The notes below the pieces were generated by a model. The model ran no database searches and was not told the origin of the DNA. It saw only the letters and a program-made list of their open reading frames with translations. A stretch of 64,000 nucleotides of DNA from Herbidospora daliensis (GTDB lineage: Bacteria > Actinomycetota > Actinomycetes > Streptosporangiales > Streptosporangiaceae): the NCBI RefSeq assembly GCF_001570585.1, contig NZ_BBXF01000004.1, positions 124,001 through 188,000 of the forward strand, read 5' to 3'. Positions 25,254 through 33,448 of the stretch are shown here, one piece after another; positions within the stretch are counted from its first letter, which is position 1; the number at the start of each line of letters is the position of its first letter. A program made the position numbers and the translations under genes.

Positions 25254-26624
25254 CAGGGTCCTGACGATCCCGCAGCCGTGGCGGACGTCGTGGAGCGCGG
25301 CCGAGCCGTAGCCGACGACCAGGCCGTGGACGCGGGGCGGGCCGTGGTGGTGGCGAATGGTCGTGTCGACCAGGACCCCCCGCTCACGGGCTCCGGCGAC
25401 CACTTCCGGCACGACGTGTTCCGGAAGTTCCGCCAGGACGTGCAGACCGGCCGTGTCGCCCTTGGTCCACGGGCCGAGGGCGGCCACCACGGCCTCGCGC
25501 CTGCGGGCGTACTCCAATCGCATGCGTCTCAGGTGCCGGTCGAGGTCGCCGCGGTCGAGCAGGATCGCGACCGCCCGCTGGACCGGCCCCGACGTGCGGT
25601 CGGCGAGTTCCTTCCGCGTTCGCGCGATCCGGTCGAGCAGCGGCCGTCCGGCCACCAGCCAGCCGACGCCGACGTCGGGGCTGAGCGACTTCGACAACGT
25701 GCCGAGCAGCACCACGTTCTCGGGGCCGAGGCCGTAGAGGGCGGGGAGCGGGGCGACGTCGTAGCGGAACTCGGCGTCGTAGTCGTCTTCGACGACGAGC
25801 GCGCCGGTGGCGCGGGCCCAGGCGAGCAGGCGTTCGCGGCGCGGGATCGGCAGGCGCCCGCCGGTCGGGTACTGGTGGGCCGGGGTGGTGTAGATCATCC
25901 GCAGGCCGTCGGGCAGGTCGTCGACGATCAGGCCGTCGCCGTCGACCGGGCAGGGCACGATCTCGGCCCCCCGCGAGGCGAAGATGCGCCGGGCCGACCG
26001 GTAGCCCGGCTCCTCCACCCCGACCCGGTCGCCGGGCTTCAGCAGGGTGGCCGCCAGCAGGTCGAGGCCGTTGCCGGTGCCGCGGGTGATCAGCACGTCG
26101 TTCGGCCCGGCGGGCACCGCGCGGGCCCGGCGCAGGTGGTCGGCGAGCGCCTCGCGCAGCGGCGGGTCGCCGTAGAGGTCGGGCCACGCGCTCATCGGCA
26201 GGTCGCCGGCGGCCCGCCAGGCCCGCCGCCAGGCGGCGGTGTCGTAGGCCGTCACCCAGGGACGGCCCGGCCGCAGGTCGATCAGGCCGGGGTCGGGGGC
26301 GTGCGGCGGCGGATTGGACTCGGGGTCGGGCTCGGGCGGGCGGGCGGCACCGCCCTCGACGGCGTGGACGTCGGCCACGTAGGTGCCCGAGCCGTGTTTG
26401 CCGTCGAGCCAGCCTTCGGCGTAGAGCTGCTGGTAGGCCTCGGTGACCACGGTCCGGCTGACGCCGAGGAGACCGGCCAGGCTCCGGCTGGAGGGCAGCC
26501 GCTCCCCGGCCCGCAGCGCGCCGTCGCGCATGGCCGCGCGCAGCTGGTCGCTCACCTGGACGACGAGGGGGGTCGGGGCGGCCCGGTCGACGGCCACCGG
26601 CAGATCGACCTGCTGCTCCCGCAA
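25227..26624 (-). CDS. MocR-type regulator (GntR HTH plus aminotransferase-like domain)
   Basis: A 465-residue MocR/PdxR-subfamily protein. The N-terminal GntR helix-turn-helix (LPSSRSLAGLLGVSRTVVTEA) is followed by a class-I aminotransferase fold (from about 115) with LITRGTGNGLDLLA, VVEDDYDAEFRYD and the PLP-lysine loop LLGTLSKSLSPDVGVGWL. PLP-lysine is present, so it probably senses PLP. TTG 26624 (17 residues into the longest frame) is favoured because AGGGAG precedes it and because the AAAGTGG operators would otherwise lie inside the gene. It is divergent from a PNPOx-like flavoprotein gene, its probable target. An upstream GTG at 26672 cannot be excluded. Confidence 0.88.
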   Translation of the reverse strand: MREQQVDLPVAVDRAAPTPLVVQVSDQLRAAMRDGALRAGERLPSSRSLAGLLGVSRTVVTEAYQQLYAEGWLDGKHGSGTYVADVHAVEGGAARPPEPDPESNPPPHAPDPGLIDLRPGRPWVTAYDTAAWRRAWRAAGDLPMSAWPDLYGDPPLREALADHLRRARAVPAGPNDVLITRGTGNGLDLLAATLLKPGDRVGVEEPGYRSARRIFASRGAEIVPCPVDGDGLIVDDLPDGLRMIYTTPAHQYPTGGRLPIPRRERLLAWARATGALVVEDDYDAEFRYDVAPLPALYGLGPENVVLLGTLSKSLSPDVGVGWLVAGRPLLDRIARTRKELADRTSGPVQRAVAILLDRGDLDRHLRRMRLEYARRREAVVAALGPWTKGDTAGLHVLAELPEHVVPEVVAGARERGVLVDTTIRHHHGPPRVHGLVVGYGSAALHDVRHGCGIVRTLLDHALQET

Positions 26625-26653
26625 AGTGGTCTCCCTCAACACCGCGAAAGTGG
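26623..26653 (+). promoter_or_regulatory. Direct-repeat MocR/PdxR operator (AAAGTGG x2)
   Basis: AAAGTGG occurs at 26623-26629 and again at 26647-26653, 24 bases apart (start to start) in the same orientation. This is the motif known for PdxR-type MocR regulators, which bind direct repeats of AAAGTGG. It lies directly upstream of the -35 region for the PNPOx-like gene and overlaps the regulator's own start, fitting activation of the flavoprotein gene and autoregulation. Confidence 0.8.
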
Positions 26654-26680
26654 ACGTGTTCCTCCAGGCCACTCGGCTCC

Positions 26681-26686
26681 TACGGT
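26681..26686 (+). promoter_or_regulatory. -10 box TACGGT of the PNPOx-like gene
   Basis: TACGGT ends six bases before the ATG at 26693, which would place transcription start at or next to the ATG, a leaderless transcript. The two AAAGTGG repeats lie about 30-60 bases upstream, where an activator would sit. Confidence 0.6.
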
Positions 26687-26692
26687 ACCCGT

Positions 26693-27334
26693 ATGACCGA
26701 GCTGTCCAGCACCCCTCGTACCGTCCTCGGCCGTTCCAAGGCCCGTGGCCGCACCGACCGCGCCGAGCTCCACGCCGTCCTCGACGCCGGCCTGATCTGC
26801 CACCTGGGTGTGATCGCCGACGGCTCCCCCATGGTCATCCCGACCGGGTACGGCCGCATCGGCGACACCCTCTACGTCCACGGCTCCACCGGCGCGCGGT
26901 CGCTGCGGATCGCCCCCGGTGACACGGTCTGCGTGACCGTCACCCACCTCGACGGCATCGTGCTGGCCCGGTCGGTCTTCCACCACTCGGTCAACTACCG
27001 CTCGGCGATGATCTACGGCGTGCCGCGCCTGGTCACCGACGAGGAGGAGCGCATGGCCGGGCTGGCCGCCATCACCGAGCAGCTCGCCCCCGGCCAGTGG
27101 GACTACGCGCGGCTGCCCAACCGCAAGGAGATGGCCGCCACCGCCGTGCTGGCGTTGTCGCTGGAGGAGGCGTCGGTCAAGATGCGCGCGGCCGGCCCGA
27201 GCGACGACGACGAGGACTACGACCTGCCGATCTGGGCGGGCGTGCTGCCCGTCGTCACCACGTGGGGCGTCCCGGAGACCGACCCCAGGATGACCCGGGA
27301 CATTCCGGTTCCCGCCCATATCTCCGGTAGATGA
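26693..27334 (+). CDS. PNPOx-like FMN-binding split-barrel protein
   Basis: A 213-residue member of the pyridoxamine-phosphate-oxidase-like split-barrel family (Pyridox_ox_2 type). The characteristic stretch is LDAGLICHLGVIADGSPMVI, then PTGYGRIGDTLYVHGSTGAR and DGIVLARSVFHHSVNYRS. Such proteins bind FMN, F420 or heme and reduce or oxidise small molecules; a B6-related role is suggested by the divergent MocR regulator. The ATG is 69 bases from the regulator start chosen here. The stop codon is overlapped by an ATG of the relic frame downstream. Confidence 0.85.
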   Translation: MTELSSTPRTVLGRSKARGRTDRAELHAVLDAGLICHLGVIADGSPMVIPTGYGRIGDTLYVHGSTGARSLRIAPGDTVCVTVTHLDGIVLARSVFHHSVNYRSAMIYGVPRLVTDEEERMAGLAAITEQLAPGQWDYARLPNRKEMAATAVLALSLEEASVKMRAAGPSDDDEDYDLPIWAGVLPVVTTWGVPETDPRMTRDIPVPAHISGR

Positions 27335-27350
27335 CCTTTGACAACCGGGT

Positions 27351-27364
27351 CGCCCGATCGGGCG
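27351..27364. promoter_or_regulatory. 14-bp perfect palindrome CGCCCGATCGGGCG
   Basis: A perfect palindrome 17 bases after the PNPOx-like stop codon. It can be an operator or the stem of a short hairpin ahead of the larger structured element. No regulator is assigned. Confidence 0.4.
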
Positions 27365-27383
27365 TCTACTTAACGCAGCACGA

Positions 27384-27453
27384 GGCGACCGGCGCCCATG
27401 TGGCCATCGAGTACCCGCAAGGGACTCGCATGGGCGGCCGGGTCGCCTTTTTT
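27384..27453 (+). ncRNA. Long GNRA-capped hairpin with T-run (terminator or structured RNA)
   Basis: Three stacked stems: GGCGACC (27384-27390) with GGTCGCC (27441-27447), GCCCATG (27394-27400) with CATGGGC (27429-27435), and CGAGT (27408-27412) plus CCC with GGG plus ACTCG (27424-27428), capped by a GCAA tetraloop. A run of six T (27448-27453) follows. It ends the PNPOx-like transcript, but is far larger than an ordinary terminator and could be the end of an independent small RNA. No Rfam-type family is recognised. Confidence 0.55.
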
Positions 27454-27782
27454 CTTCTCCGTTACGCCTCCGGAGTGGCCGGCCGAAACCCGGAGCAGGC
27501 GTCCCCCGATGTGATCAGCGTCACCAAATCATGCCTTCGGGGCATCACCCGGCGCTCCGCGCAGTATTGGTTCCCGAATGGCGATGTCACACTATGCCCT
27601 GGTCAACGGGCCGAACAGAGCCCGGCTTCGGGACTCGGCGTCCCCGCACTACCCACCTGTACCACTAAAGTCACGTTTGACACTGAGTCACTACAATCTC
27701 ATGACTTTTCCCATCACGAGGTAGACCCGCCGTTAGGCTCTGTGGTCGTCATGGTGGGGGCCCGGGCACATAAGGAGACCGC
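27454..27782. other. Non-coding interval before the kinase gene
   Basis: About 330 bases of lower GC with no convincing coding frame. It holds the likely kinase promoter: TAGGCT (27734-27739) about 43 bases before the ATG, and an AAGGAGA ribosome-binding site just before it. A TTGACA (about 27675-27680) is present but not at a normal distance from any -10 box. Nothing else is recognisable. Confidence 0.4.
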
Positions 27783-29531
27783 ATGTACGGCCAGACCGGC
27801 GCCTGGCGGGTTCCCGGCTATACGGAGCTACGCGAGCTCGGCACCGGCGCAGCCGGACAGGTCGTGCTGGCCAGGCACGATGCCGATGGAACGCTAGTCG
27901 CGATCAAATACCTCTCCCAGGAACTCCGAGCCGACCTCAACTTCATCGCCCGGTTCCGGCACGAGGCACGTCTCCTCGCGCTGATGGACCGGAACCCGCA
28001 CGCCGCCCGCTTCTACGAGTACGTCGAGCAGCCCCACGGCGCCGCGATCGTGATGGAGCTCGTCGACGGCGTCTCGTTGCGCGCGATGATCCGCTCCGAA
28101 GGCCCGACCGGGCCCGAGGCCGCCCTGGCGGTGCTCAAGGGCTCCCTGATCGGCCTCGCCATCGCCCACGACATGGGCGTGGTGCACCGGGACTTCAAGC
28201 CCGAGAACGTCATGGTCGACGGCGACGGCCACAGCAAGCTCGTCGACTTCGGCATCGCCGCCCGCGCGGGCGAGGGCATGCCGGCCTCGGGCACGCCGTC
28301 GTACATGGCCCCCGAGCAGTGGGCGGGCGCCCCGGCCGGGCCGACGACCGACGTCTACGCCGCCACCGTGGTGTTCTTCGAGTGCCTCACCGGGCAGCGC
28401 CCGTTCCAGGCGGGCAACCTGGCCGCGCTGGCCCACCAGCACCAGGCCGCCCCGGTCCCGCTCGACCAGATCCAGCCCCAGCTGCGCGGCCTCATCGAGC
28501 GCGGCATGTCCAAGCACCCGCAGGAGCGCCCCGCCTCGGCCCACGCCTTCCTCCAGGAACTGGAGTCGGTGGCGCTGGAGACGTACGGCCCGCAGTGGGA
28601 GGAGCGCGGACGCCGCCGCCTGGCGGCCCTCGCCGGTCTGCTGGCCGCCTTCTTCCCGCTCGCCGCGTCGGTGCCCCAGGCCAACACCAACCTCGCCGAC
28701 ACCCAGCTCGCCGCGGGCAGCGAGGACTTCGGCGACGAGGAGCGCAAGGGCGGCTTCTTCAGCAAGGCGTTCGTGAAGATCGGCCTGACCGTGGTCGGCA
28801 TGGCGGTGATCGCGGGCGGCACGGCCGTGCTGGTCGGCTCGATCAGCGGCGCGACCCTGTCGGCCGGCACCACCCAGCTCACCCCGAGCCCGGTGAACAC
28901 CTCCTCGACCCCCGACCCGCTGGTCGAGGAGGTCGACGACGGCCTGATCGAAGAGGTCCCGGTCACCGAGACCCCCGAGGTCACCGAGTCGCCGGAGGCC
29001 GACGGCAACCAGCCCCCGGTCACCCAGCCGACGTCGAACGTGCAGCCCAAGCCGACGCAGCAGCCGAAGCCGAAGCCGACGAAGAAGCCCACCAAGAAGC
29101 CGACCCCCAAGCCCACCAAGAAGCCGGGCGGCGGCGGTGGCGGCCTCGAGGAGCCGGGCGACCCGACGGCCACCAGCGAGCCGGGCGAGGAGACCCCGAC
29201 CCCCTCCCCCTCGCCGACTCCGACGACCAACTCGCCGACGCCCACCACGCCGACGTCGCCCACCACGTCGTCCGAGCCCTCATCGCCGCCGCCTTCGAGC
29301 CCGTCGAACGACCCGACCATCACCCGCAACACCGGCTCCCCGGGCGGCGGCGGCCCCGGCTCCCCTTCGTCGGAGCCCACCCCTGAGGCCGAACCGACCG
29401 TCGAGCCGACCACCGGAGAGACGGCCGCCGCCGGATTCTTCGCCCTCGGCCTGATGACGACCGGCCTCGTGCCCGCCACACTTGCCGTGAAGCGGTCCAT
29501 GGCGGGAAGGCACCGGCGGAGGCGTAAGTAG
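27783..29531 (+). CDS. Ser/Thr protein kinase with Pro/Lys-rich extracellular tail
   Basis: A 582-residue kinase. The catalytic domain (about 10-275) has the glycine loop ELGTGAAGQVVLAR, VAIKY (Lys about 41), VVHRDFKPENVMV (about 134), VDFGIAA (about 153) and SYMAPEQW. Membrane segments follow at about 284-300 and 333-355. The rest is a low-complexity Pro/Thr/Lys tail (KPKPTKKPTKKPTPKPTKKP) and a last hydrophobic segment (549-570) with a basic end. It is a PknB-like signalling kinase, though no PASTA repeats are seen. It is followed three bases later by the pseudokinase gene. Substrates are unknown. Confidence 0.9.
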   Translation: MYGQTGAWRVPGYTELRELGTGAAGQVVLARHDADGTLVAIKYLSQELRADLNFIARFRHEARLLALMDRNPHAARFYEYVEQPHGAAIVMELVDGVSLRAMIRSEGPTGPEAALAVLKGSLIGLAIAHDMGVVHRDFKPENVMVDGDGHSKLVDFGIAARAGEGMPASGTPSYMAPEQWAGAPAGPTTDVYAATVVFFECLTGQRPFQAGNLAALAHQHQAAPVPLDQIQPQLRGLIERGMSKHPQERPASAHAFLQELESVALETYGPQWEERGRRRLAALAGLLAAFFPLAASVPQANTNLADTQLAAGSEDFGDEERKGGFFSKAFVKIGLTVVGMAVIAGGTAVLVGSISGATLSAGTTQLTPSPVNTSSTPDPLVEEVDDGLIEEVPVTETPEVTESPEADGNQPPVTQPTSNVQPKPTQQPKPKPTKKPTKKPTPKPTKKPGGGGGGLEEPGDPTATSEPGEETPTPSPSPTPTTNSPTPTTPTSPTTSSEPSSPPPSSPSNDPTITRNTGSPGGGGPGSPSSEPTPEAEPTVEPTTGETAAAGFFALGLMTTGLVPATLAVKRSMAGRHRRRRK

Positions 29532-29533
29532 TC

Positions 29534-30892
29534 ATGCATGACGGGGGCACTGTCGCGGGCCATCGGCTGACCGGCAGGACGCGGGTCAGCGAGGTCGGCA
29601 CCTGGCACGACGCGGAAGGCCCCGGCGGCGCGCCGTCGGGGCTGCTCCGGTTCAACGATCACCTGCTGGCCGCCCCGGGCGCGCGTGAGCGCCTGGTGGC
29701 GGCCATTTCCGCTGATCGGCGGCTGGCCCAGTCGGGGCAGTACGGCCTGCTGCCGGTCGCCGACCTGGTGGCGGCCCACGGCGAGGTCTGGCTGATCGTC
29801 GGCCGCCGCACCGTGCCGACCGTGGCCGACCTGCTCACCGGCGGCGGCCAGCTGGGCTGGCAGCCCGACGCCGGCAGCGCCGCCACGATCCTGATCGAGA
29901 CCGCCCAGACCCTGCTGGGCCTGCACGCCGCGGGCCTGGCCCACGGAGCGGTCCACCCCGGCACGGTCGTCATCGGCGAAGACGGCTCGGCCCTGCTGGC
30001 CGAACGCGGCCTGCTGGAGGCGCTGCGCACCGAGCCCGCCTCGCCGGAACGTGACATCGCCGCCTGGCAGGGCCTGGCCCGCACCCTGTCGGCGAGCTGG
30101 GCCACCGGCCAGCAGGCGCAGCTGCTCGACCACGCCGCCTCGACGGCCGCCTCCCGGGGGCTGGCGGCGGCCCGCGACGTCCTGACGAACGGCCGCGAGC
30201 TGCTCCCGGCCGGGTTCTCCACCCGCGAGTCGCTGGTGCGCACCCTGCACGCCTGGTCGGCGCTGCCGCCGGTGGCCGCGGCGCTGCCGCCCGCGCGGCT
30301 GCCCGAGACCGGCGAACTGCGGACCCTGCTCGACCCGGCCCGCCACCCGGGCGCGCCGCCCGCGGCGGAGTCGGGCGGCATGCGGTTCGGACCGGGCGTG
30401 CCCGCCGACACCTCGGCCGCCCAGATCTGGCGGCAGGGCGCCACCCAGCACGCCGACCCCACGGCCCAGAGCCGCCGCAAGGCCAGGCCGAAGCGCCGGG
30501 GCGCGTGGCTCAGCTCGCTGGTGGTCTGCCTGCTGATCGCCGGTTTCATCCTCTACCAGCGGATGCAGCCGCCCGCCGAGATCACGGTGTCCAAGGTCAG
30601 CGTCTCCGCCCCGAAGAAGACCCAGGGGTGCGACGCCAAGACCAAGATCATGGCGGTGGTCACCACCAACGGCGAGAGTGGAACTTTCACGTACGAGTGG
30701 GAGCAGAGCGACGGCCGGGTGACCGAGGGCACCCAGCGGGTCGAATCGGGTACGACTTCGGTAGATCTTCCGCTGATCTGGCAGGTGAGCGGTCCGGGCC
30801 GATTCAAGGGCACCGCAACGCTCCGCGTGCTCGACCACACCGCCGAGGGGAAGCCCATAGCCGCGAAGGCGAGCTTCTCGTACAAATGCTGA
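29534..30892 (+). CDS. Membrane-anchored pseudokinase-like protein
   Basis: A 452-residue protein two bases downstream of the kinase gene. The N-terminal 250 residues resemble a kinase fold without its catalytic residues: LHAAGLAHGAVHPGTVVIGE (about 130-149) sits where HRD-KPEN should be, and no DFG is visible. A membrane segment (LVVCLLIAGFILY, about 331-345) leads to an extracellular beta-rich domain with two Cys (QGCDAKTKI and the final YKC). Pairing with an active kinase suggests a regulatory or scaffolding partner. Pseudokinase assignment is by fold-level resemblance, not clear homology. Confidence 0.65.
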   Translation: MHDGGTVAGHRLTGRTRVSEVGTWHDAEGPGGAPSGLLRFNDHLLAAPGARERLVAAISADRRLAQSGQYGLLPVADLVAAHGEVWLIVGRRTVPTVADLLTGGGQLGWQPDAGSAATILIETAQTLLGLHAAGLAHGAVHPGTVVIGEDGSALLAERGLLEALRTEPASPERDIAAWQGLARTLSASWATGQQAQLLDHAASTAASRGLAAARDVLTNGRELLPAGFSTRESLVRTLHAWSALPPVAAALPPARLPETGELRTLLDPARHPGAPPAAESGGMRFGPGVPADTSAAQIWRQGATQHADPTAQSRRKARPKRRGAWLSSLVVCLLIAGFILYQRMQPPAEITVSKVSVSAPKKTQGCDAKTKIMAVVTTNGESGTFTYEWEQSDGRVTEGTQRVESGTTSVDLPLIWQVSGPGRFKGTATLRVLDHTAEGKPIAAKASFSYKC

Positions 30893-30898
30893 CTTCAC

Positions 30899-30904
30899 TA
30901 GGCT
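30899..30904 (+). promoter_or_regulatory. -10 box TAGGCT before the DUF2510 gene
   Basis: TAGGCT ends seven bases before the ATG at 30912, indicating a leaderless start for this gene within the kinase/pseudokinase run. Confidence 0.55.
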
Positions 30905-30911
30905 GCACGGC

Positions 30912-32012
30912 ATGACGACGACCCCCGCCGGCTGGTACCCGGACCCCTACGGCTCGCCGCAGCTGCGGTGGTGGGACGGTTCGCAGTGGACCGACGCCAC
31001 CCACGCCCTGGAAGGCCAGGACGCCCCGGAGACTCCGGAGCCCGCCGGACAGGAGACGCTGGCGACCACTCCCGCCGCGCCGGCCGCTGCCACCGCCCAG
31101 TTCGCCCCTCCGCCGGCCCCGCCGCAGCCGCAGTGGGCCGCGCCGTCGCAGGCGTGGGGCGCCACGAGCCAGTTGCCGATGCCCCAGTTCGGCGCGCCGC
31201 CGAAGCCGCCCTCGCCGTTGCCGTGGGTGCTCGGCGGGGTGGGCATCGTGCTCGTCATCGCGCTGGTCGTGGGCGGCGCGTTCGTGTTCCTGAACCAGGG
31301 CGCGAGCGAGCCCTCGATCGCCCGGCCCCCGGCGACCAACGAGCCGGCGCCGCCGCCGCAGACCGAGCAGGCGCCGCCGCAGGAGCAGGTGCCGGTCCCC
31401 GACCAGGAGCAGCCGCAGCCGCAGCAGCCCCCGCAGCCGTCGATCACGTCGTTCCCGCAGCCGGAGGACGGCCGCATCAACGACGCGGTGTCCGGCCTCA
31501 GCTACAAGTACCTGGGCCAGCCCTGGAAGGTCTCCGACCCGAAGGTCATGAACGCCCCCAGCGACCCGACCTACCCGCTGTTCACCAGCGGCTACGGCGC
31601 GGTCTCCCAGCCGGGCTTCAACGGCCAGGAGGGCGTCGACTGGATGGGCACGGTCGCGGCCGCCCAGCTTCCGCAGATGCTCCCCTACCGGGGCGTCGAA
31701 GACCTGGAAGTGGTCACCACGACCCTGCTGTCGGCGTACGAGCCGGTCTTCTACTCGCTCAAGCACGAACGCCAGGTGCTCCGGAACGAGGCGATCAAGG
31801 TCGGCGACCGGGACGCCTGGATCATCGAGTACAAAATGGACTTCAGCGCGGTGGCCAAGGAGAAGAAGTACGACTTCACCACCGAGACGGGCGCGTTCGT
31901 GCTGGTCGACATGGGCGAAGGGAAGCGGCCGTCGTTCTTCTACGTGTCGATCCCCGACAACCTGAAGTCCGAGCAGGTCGGTGATGTCCTGGACTCGCTC
32001 CAAACGCACTGA
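30912..32012 (+). CDS. DUF2510-domain membrane protein
   Basis: A 366-residue protein with the DUF2510 motif at the very N-terminus ([20 protein letters not shown], then WTDATH), a Pro/Gln-rich linker, one membrane span ([22 protein letters not shown], given in part; about residues 107-130) and an extracellular domain of about 190 residues. DUF2510 is a small domain of unknown role common in actinobacterial membrane proteins. Expression with the kinase pair makes it a candidate substrate or partner. The extracellular domain is not assigned. Confidence 0.82.
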   Translation: MTTTPAGWYPDPYGSPQLRWWDGSQWTDATHALEGQDAPETPEPAGQETLATTPAAPAAATAQFAPPPAPPQPQWAAPSQAWGATSQLPMPQFGAPPKPPSPLPWVLGGVGIVLVIALVVGGAFVFLNQGASEPSIARPPATNEPAPPPQTEQAPPQEQVPVPDQEQPQPQQPPQPSITSFPQPEDGRINDAVSGLSYKYLGQPWKVSDPKVMNAPSDPTYPLFTSGYGAVSQPGFNGQEGVDWMGTVAAAQLPQMLPYRGVEDLEVVTTTLLSAYEPVFYSLKHERQVLRNEAIKVGDRDAWIIEYKMDFSAVAKEKKYDFTTETGAFVLVDMGEGKRPSFFYVSIPDNLKSEQVGDVLDSLQTH

Positions 32013-32034
32013 GCCGGAGCACTACGCTAAGGAC

Positions 32035-32631
32035 ATGAACGACCTGCTGGTCTGGATCGACTGCGAAATGACCGGGCTCGACCTCGGGCGCGACGCGCTG
32101 GTGGAGGTCGCCTGCGTCGTCACCGACGGTGAGCTGAACCAGTTGGACCACGGGGTCGACGTCGTCATCAAGCCCCCGCCGGAGGCGCTGGAGCAGATGT
32201 CGGAGATCGTGCGCACCATGCACACGGCCTCCGGCCTGCTCGAGGCCCTGGCGGGCGGTGTGACCCTCGCCGAGGCCGAGGCCATCGTCCTGGAATACAT
32301 CCGGGGCCACCTCCCGGAGCCGAAGAAGGCTCCGCTGTGCGGCAACTCGATCGCCACCGACCGCTCGTTCCTGGCGCGGGACATGCCCGTGGTGGACAGC
32401 CACCTCCACTACCGGATGATCGACGTCTCCTCGATCAAGGAGCTGGCCCGCCGCTGGTATCCGCGCGTCTACTTCGCCTCACCCGAGAAGCAGGGCGGCC
32501 ACCGCGCCCTCGCCGACATCACGGAGAGCATCCGGGAACTGCGCTACTACCGGGCCACCGTGTTCGTCCCGCAGCCCGGTCCCGACTCGGCGACGGCACG
32601 CGACACGGCGGAGGCCGTTAGTAGTTCGTAG
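32035..32631 (+). CDS. orn: Oligoribonuclease
   Basis: A 198-residue DEDDh exonuclease, 3'-5', that degrades short RNA oligonucleotides including pGpG and other dinucleotides. The conserved blocks are [13 protein letters not shown] (catalytic D and E), [36 protein letters not shown] and [19 protein letters not shown] (catalytic H and D). The ATG at 32035 follows TACGCT (32023-32028) by six bases, so it is probably leaderless; an upstream ATG would overlap the DUF2510 gene. It sits next to tRNA-His. Confidence 0.95.
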   Translation: MNDLLVWIDCEMTGLDLGRDALVEVACVVTDGELNQLDHGVDVVIKPPPEALEQMSEIVRTMHTASGLLEALAGGVTLAEAEAIVLEYIRGHLPEPKKAPLCGNSIATDRSFLARDMPVVDSHLHYRMIDVSSIKELARRWYPRVYFASPEKQGGHRALADITESIRELRYYRATVFVPQPGPDSATARDTAEAVSSS

Positions 32632-32696
32632 TTGTCACGCGATACCGCTACACTCGTGCTTGTACGCGAGACCGGGTGAGCGGGATCGCGCACATG

Positions 32697-32769
32697 GTGG
32701 GTATAGCTCAGTTGGCAGAGCGCCAGGTTGTGGTCCTGGATGTCGTGGGTTCAAGTCCCATTACTCACC
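32697..32769 (+). tRNA. tRNA-His (GTG)
   Basis: Full cloverleaf: acceptor GTGGGTA (32697-32703) with TACTCAC (32762-32768), D-arm, anticodon stem CCAGG (32723-32727) around TTGTGGT with anticodon GTG at 32730-32732, and the T-arm with GGTTCAAGTCC. A G at 32696 can serve as the extra G-1 opposite discriminator C. The CCA tail is not fully encoded. Confidence 0.95.
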
Positions 32770-32775
32770 CAGCGT

Positions 32776-32803
32776 AAGGGCCGGTCCTTCGGGACCGGCC
32801 CTT
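32776..32803 (+). terminator. Terminator after tRNA-His
   Basis: A perfect 12-pair stem, AAGGGCCGGTCC (32776-32787) with GGACCGGCCCTT (32792-32803), closed by a TTCG tetraloop. It begins seven bases after the tRNA. Confidence 0.9.
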
Positions 32804-32847
32804 CATCGTTTCCCCGCCTGTCACACCGGCACGTCACACTGGCACAC

Positions 32848-33309
32848 ATGACGAGCCCGCCCATCCGCACCGCCGTCCGTGTCGTCGCGCTCGACGGCGA
32901 CGGGCGGGTGCTGTTGCTGCGCTACGAGGAGAACGGCGGGTTCTGGGCCACTCCGGGCGGCGCGCTCGACGGCGACGAAGACCATCTGGCCGCGTTGCGC
33001 CGGGAGATGCGCGAGGAGCTCGGGACCGGCGAGGTCCCGGTCGACGGGCCGGTGGCCGAGCGGGCCAAGGAGTTCCTGTTCGAGGGCGCGATGATCCGGC
33101 AGGTCGAGCGTTACTACCTGGCCCGGCTCTCCGCCGGCGATGTGGACCTCGCGCGGGCGACCCAGCCTGACACCATTCAGGAGTATCGGTGGTGGACGGC
33201 CGGCGAGCTGGAGACGACGCCGGAGACCGTCTACCCCGCCGACCTCGGTGATCTCGTCACGGAGATCGTCCGCAGCGGGGTGCCCGCGCGGCCGGTCGTG
33301 CTCCGGTGA
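32848..33309 (+). CDS. NUDIX hydrolase
   Basis: A 153-residue NUDIX protein. The Nudix box begins at about residue 38: GGALDGDEDHLAALRREMRE followed by ELG, the full GX5EX7REUXEEXGU pattern. It hydrolyses a nucleoside diphosphate linked to another moiety; the substrate is not readable. The ATG at 32848 begins the family-like N-terminus TSPPIRTAVRVVALDGDGRV. A longer frame runs back through tRNA-His and is rejected. Confidence 0.9.
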   Translation: MTSPPIRTAVRVVALDGDGRVLLLRYEENGGFWATPGGALDGDEDHLAALRREMREELGTGEVPVDGPVAERAKEFLFEGAMIRQVERYYLARLSAGDVDLARATQPDTIQEYRWWTAGELETTPETVYPADLGDLVTEIVRSGVPARPVVLR

Positions 33310-33358
33310 CGTAGCCGGGTGCGATTTGCCCACGAAGCAACCCCCACAGGGCTTTCAC

Positions 33359-33373
33359 GCGAGTTAAACTCGC
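33359..33373. promoter_or_regulatory. Palindrome GCGAGT-TAA-ACTCGC
   Basis: A perfect six-base inverted repeat with a three-base centre, 76 bases upstream of the small LuxR-type gene. A second partial copy of the motif (GACTTAACTC) occurs near 33411-33420. It is a candidate operator for that gene, possibly autoregulatory. Confidence 0.45.
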
Positions 33374-33448
33374 TCACAACCGCTACGCCGGACGCGGGGG
33401 CCCTCGGCGACTTAACTCTCTGCCATGGATCTCTGCCACGGAGGCCAG

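Larger units (their letters stand above)
27331..27482 (+). pseudogene. Relic of a Ser/Thr kinase N-lobe
   Basis: Directly after the PNPOx-like stop (in ATGA overlap) one frame reads GVYLTQHEATGAHVAIEYP, which lines up with the glycine loop to beta-3 strand of the kinase encoded 450 bases further on (GQVVLARHDADGTLVAIKYL). The catalytic Lys position is Glu. Beyond this stretch the frame has no kinase similarity and a composition unlike coding DNA, so I read it as a degraded duplicate fragment. The end coordinate is arbitrary. It also lies inside a large hairpin, so part of the similarity might be kept for RNA reasons. Confidence 0.4.

Noticed and set aside
28860-29400. Possible tandem repeat in the kinase gene
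   Set aside because: It is a low-complexity Pro/Thr/Lys coding linker with no constant unit length.
32660-32851. Short plus-strand frame over the tRNA
   Set aside because: It is the translation of tRNA-His and its terminator.
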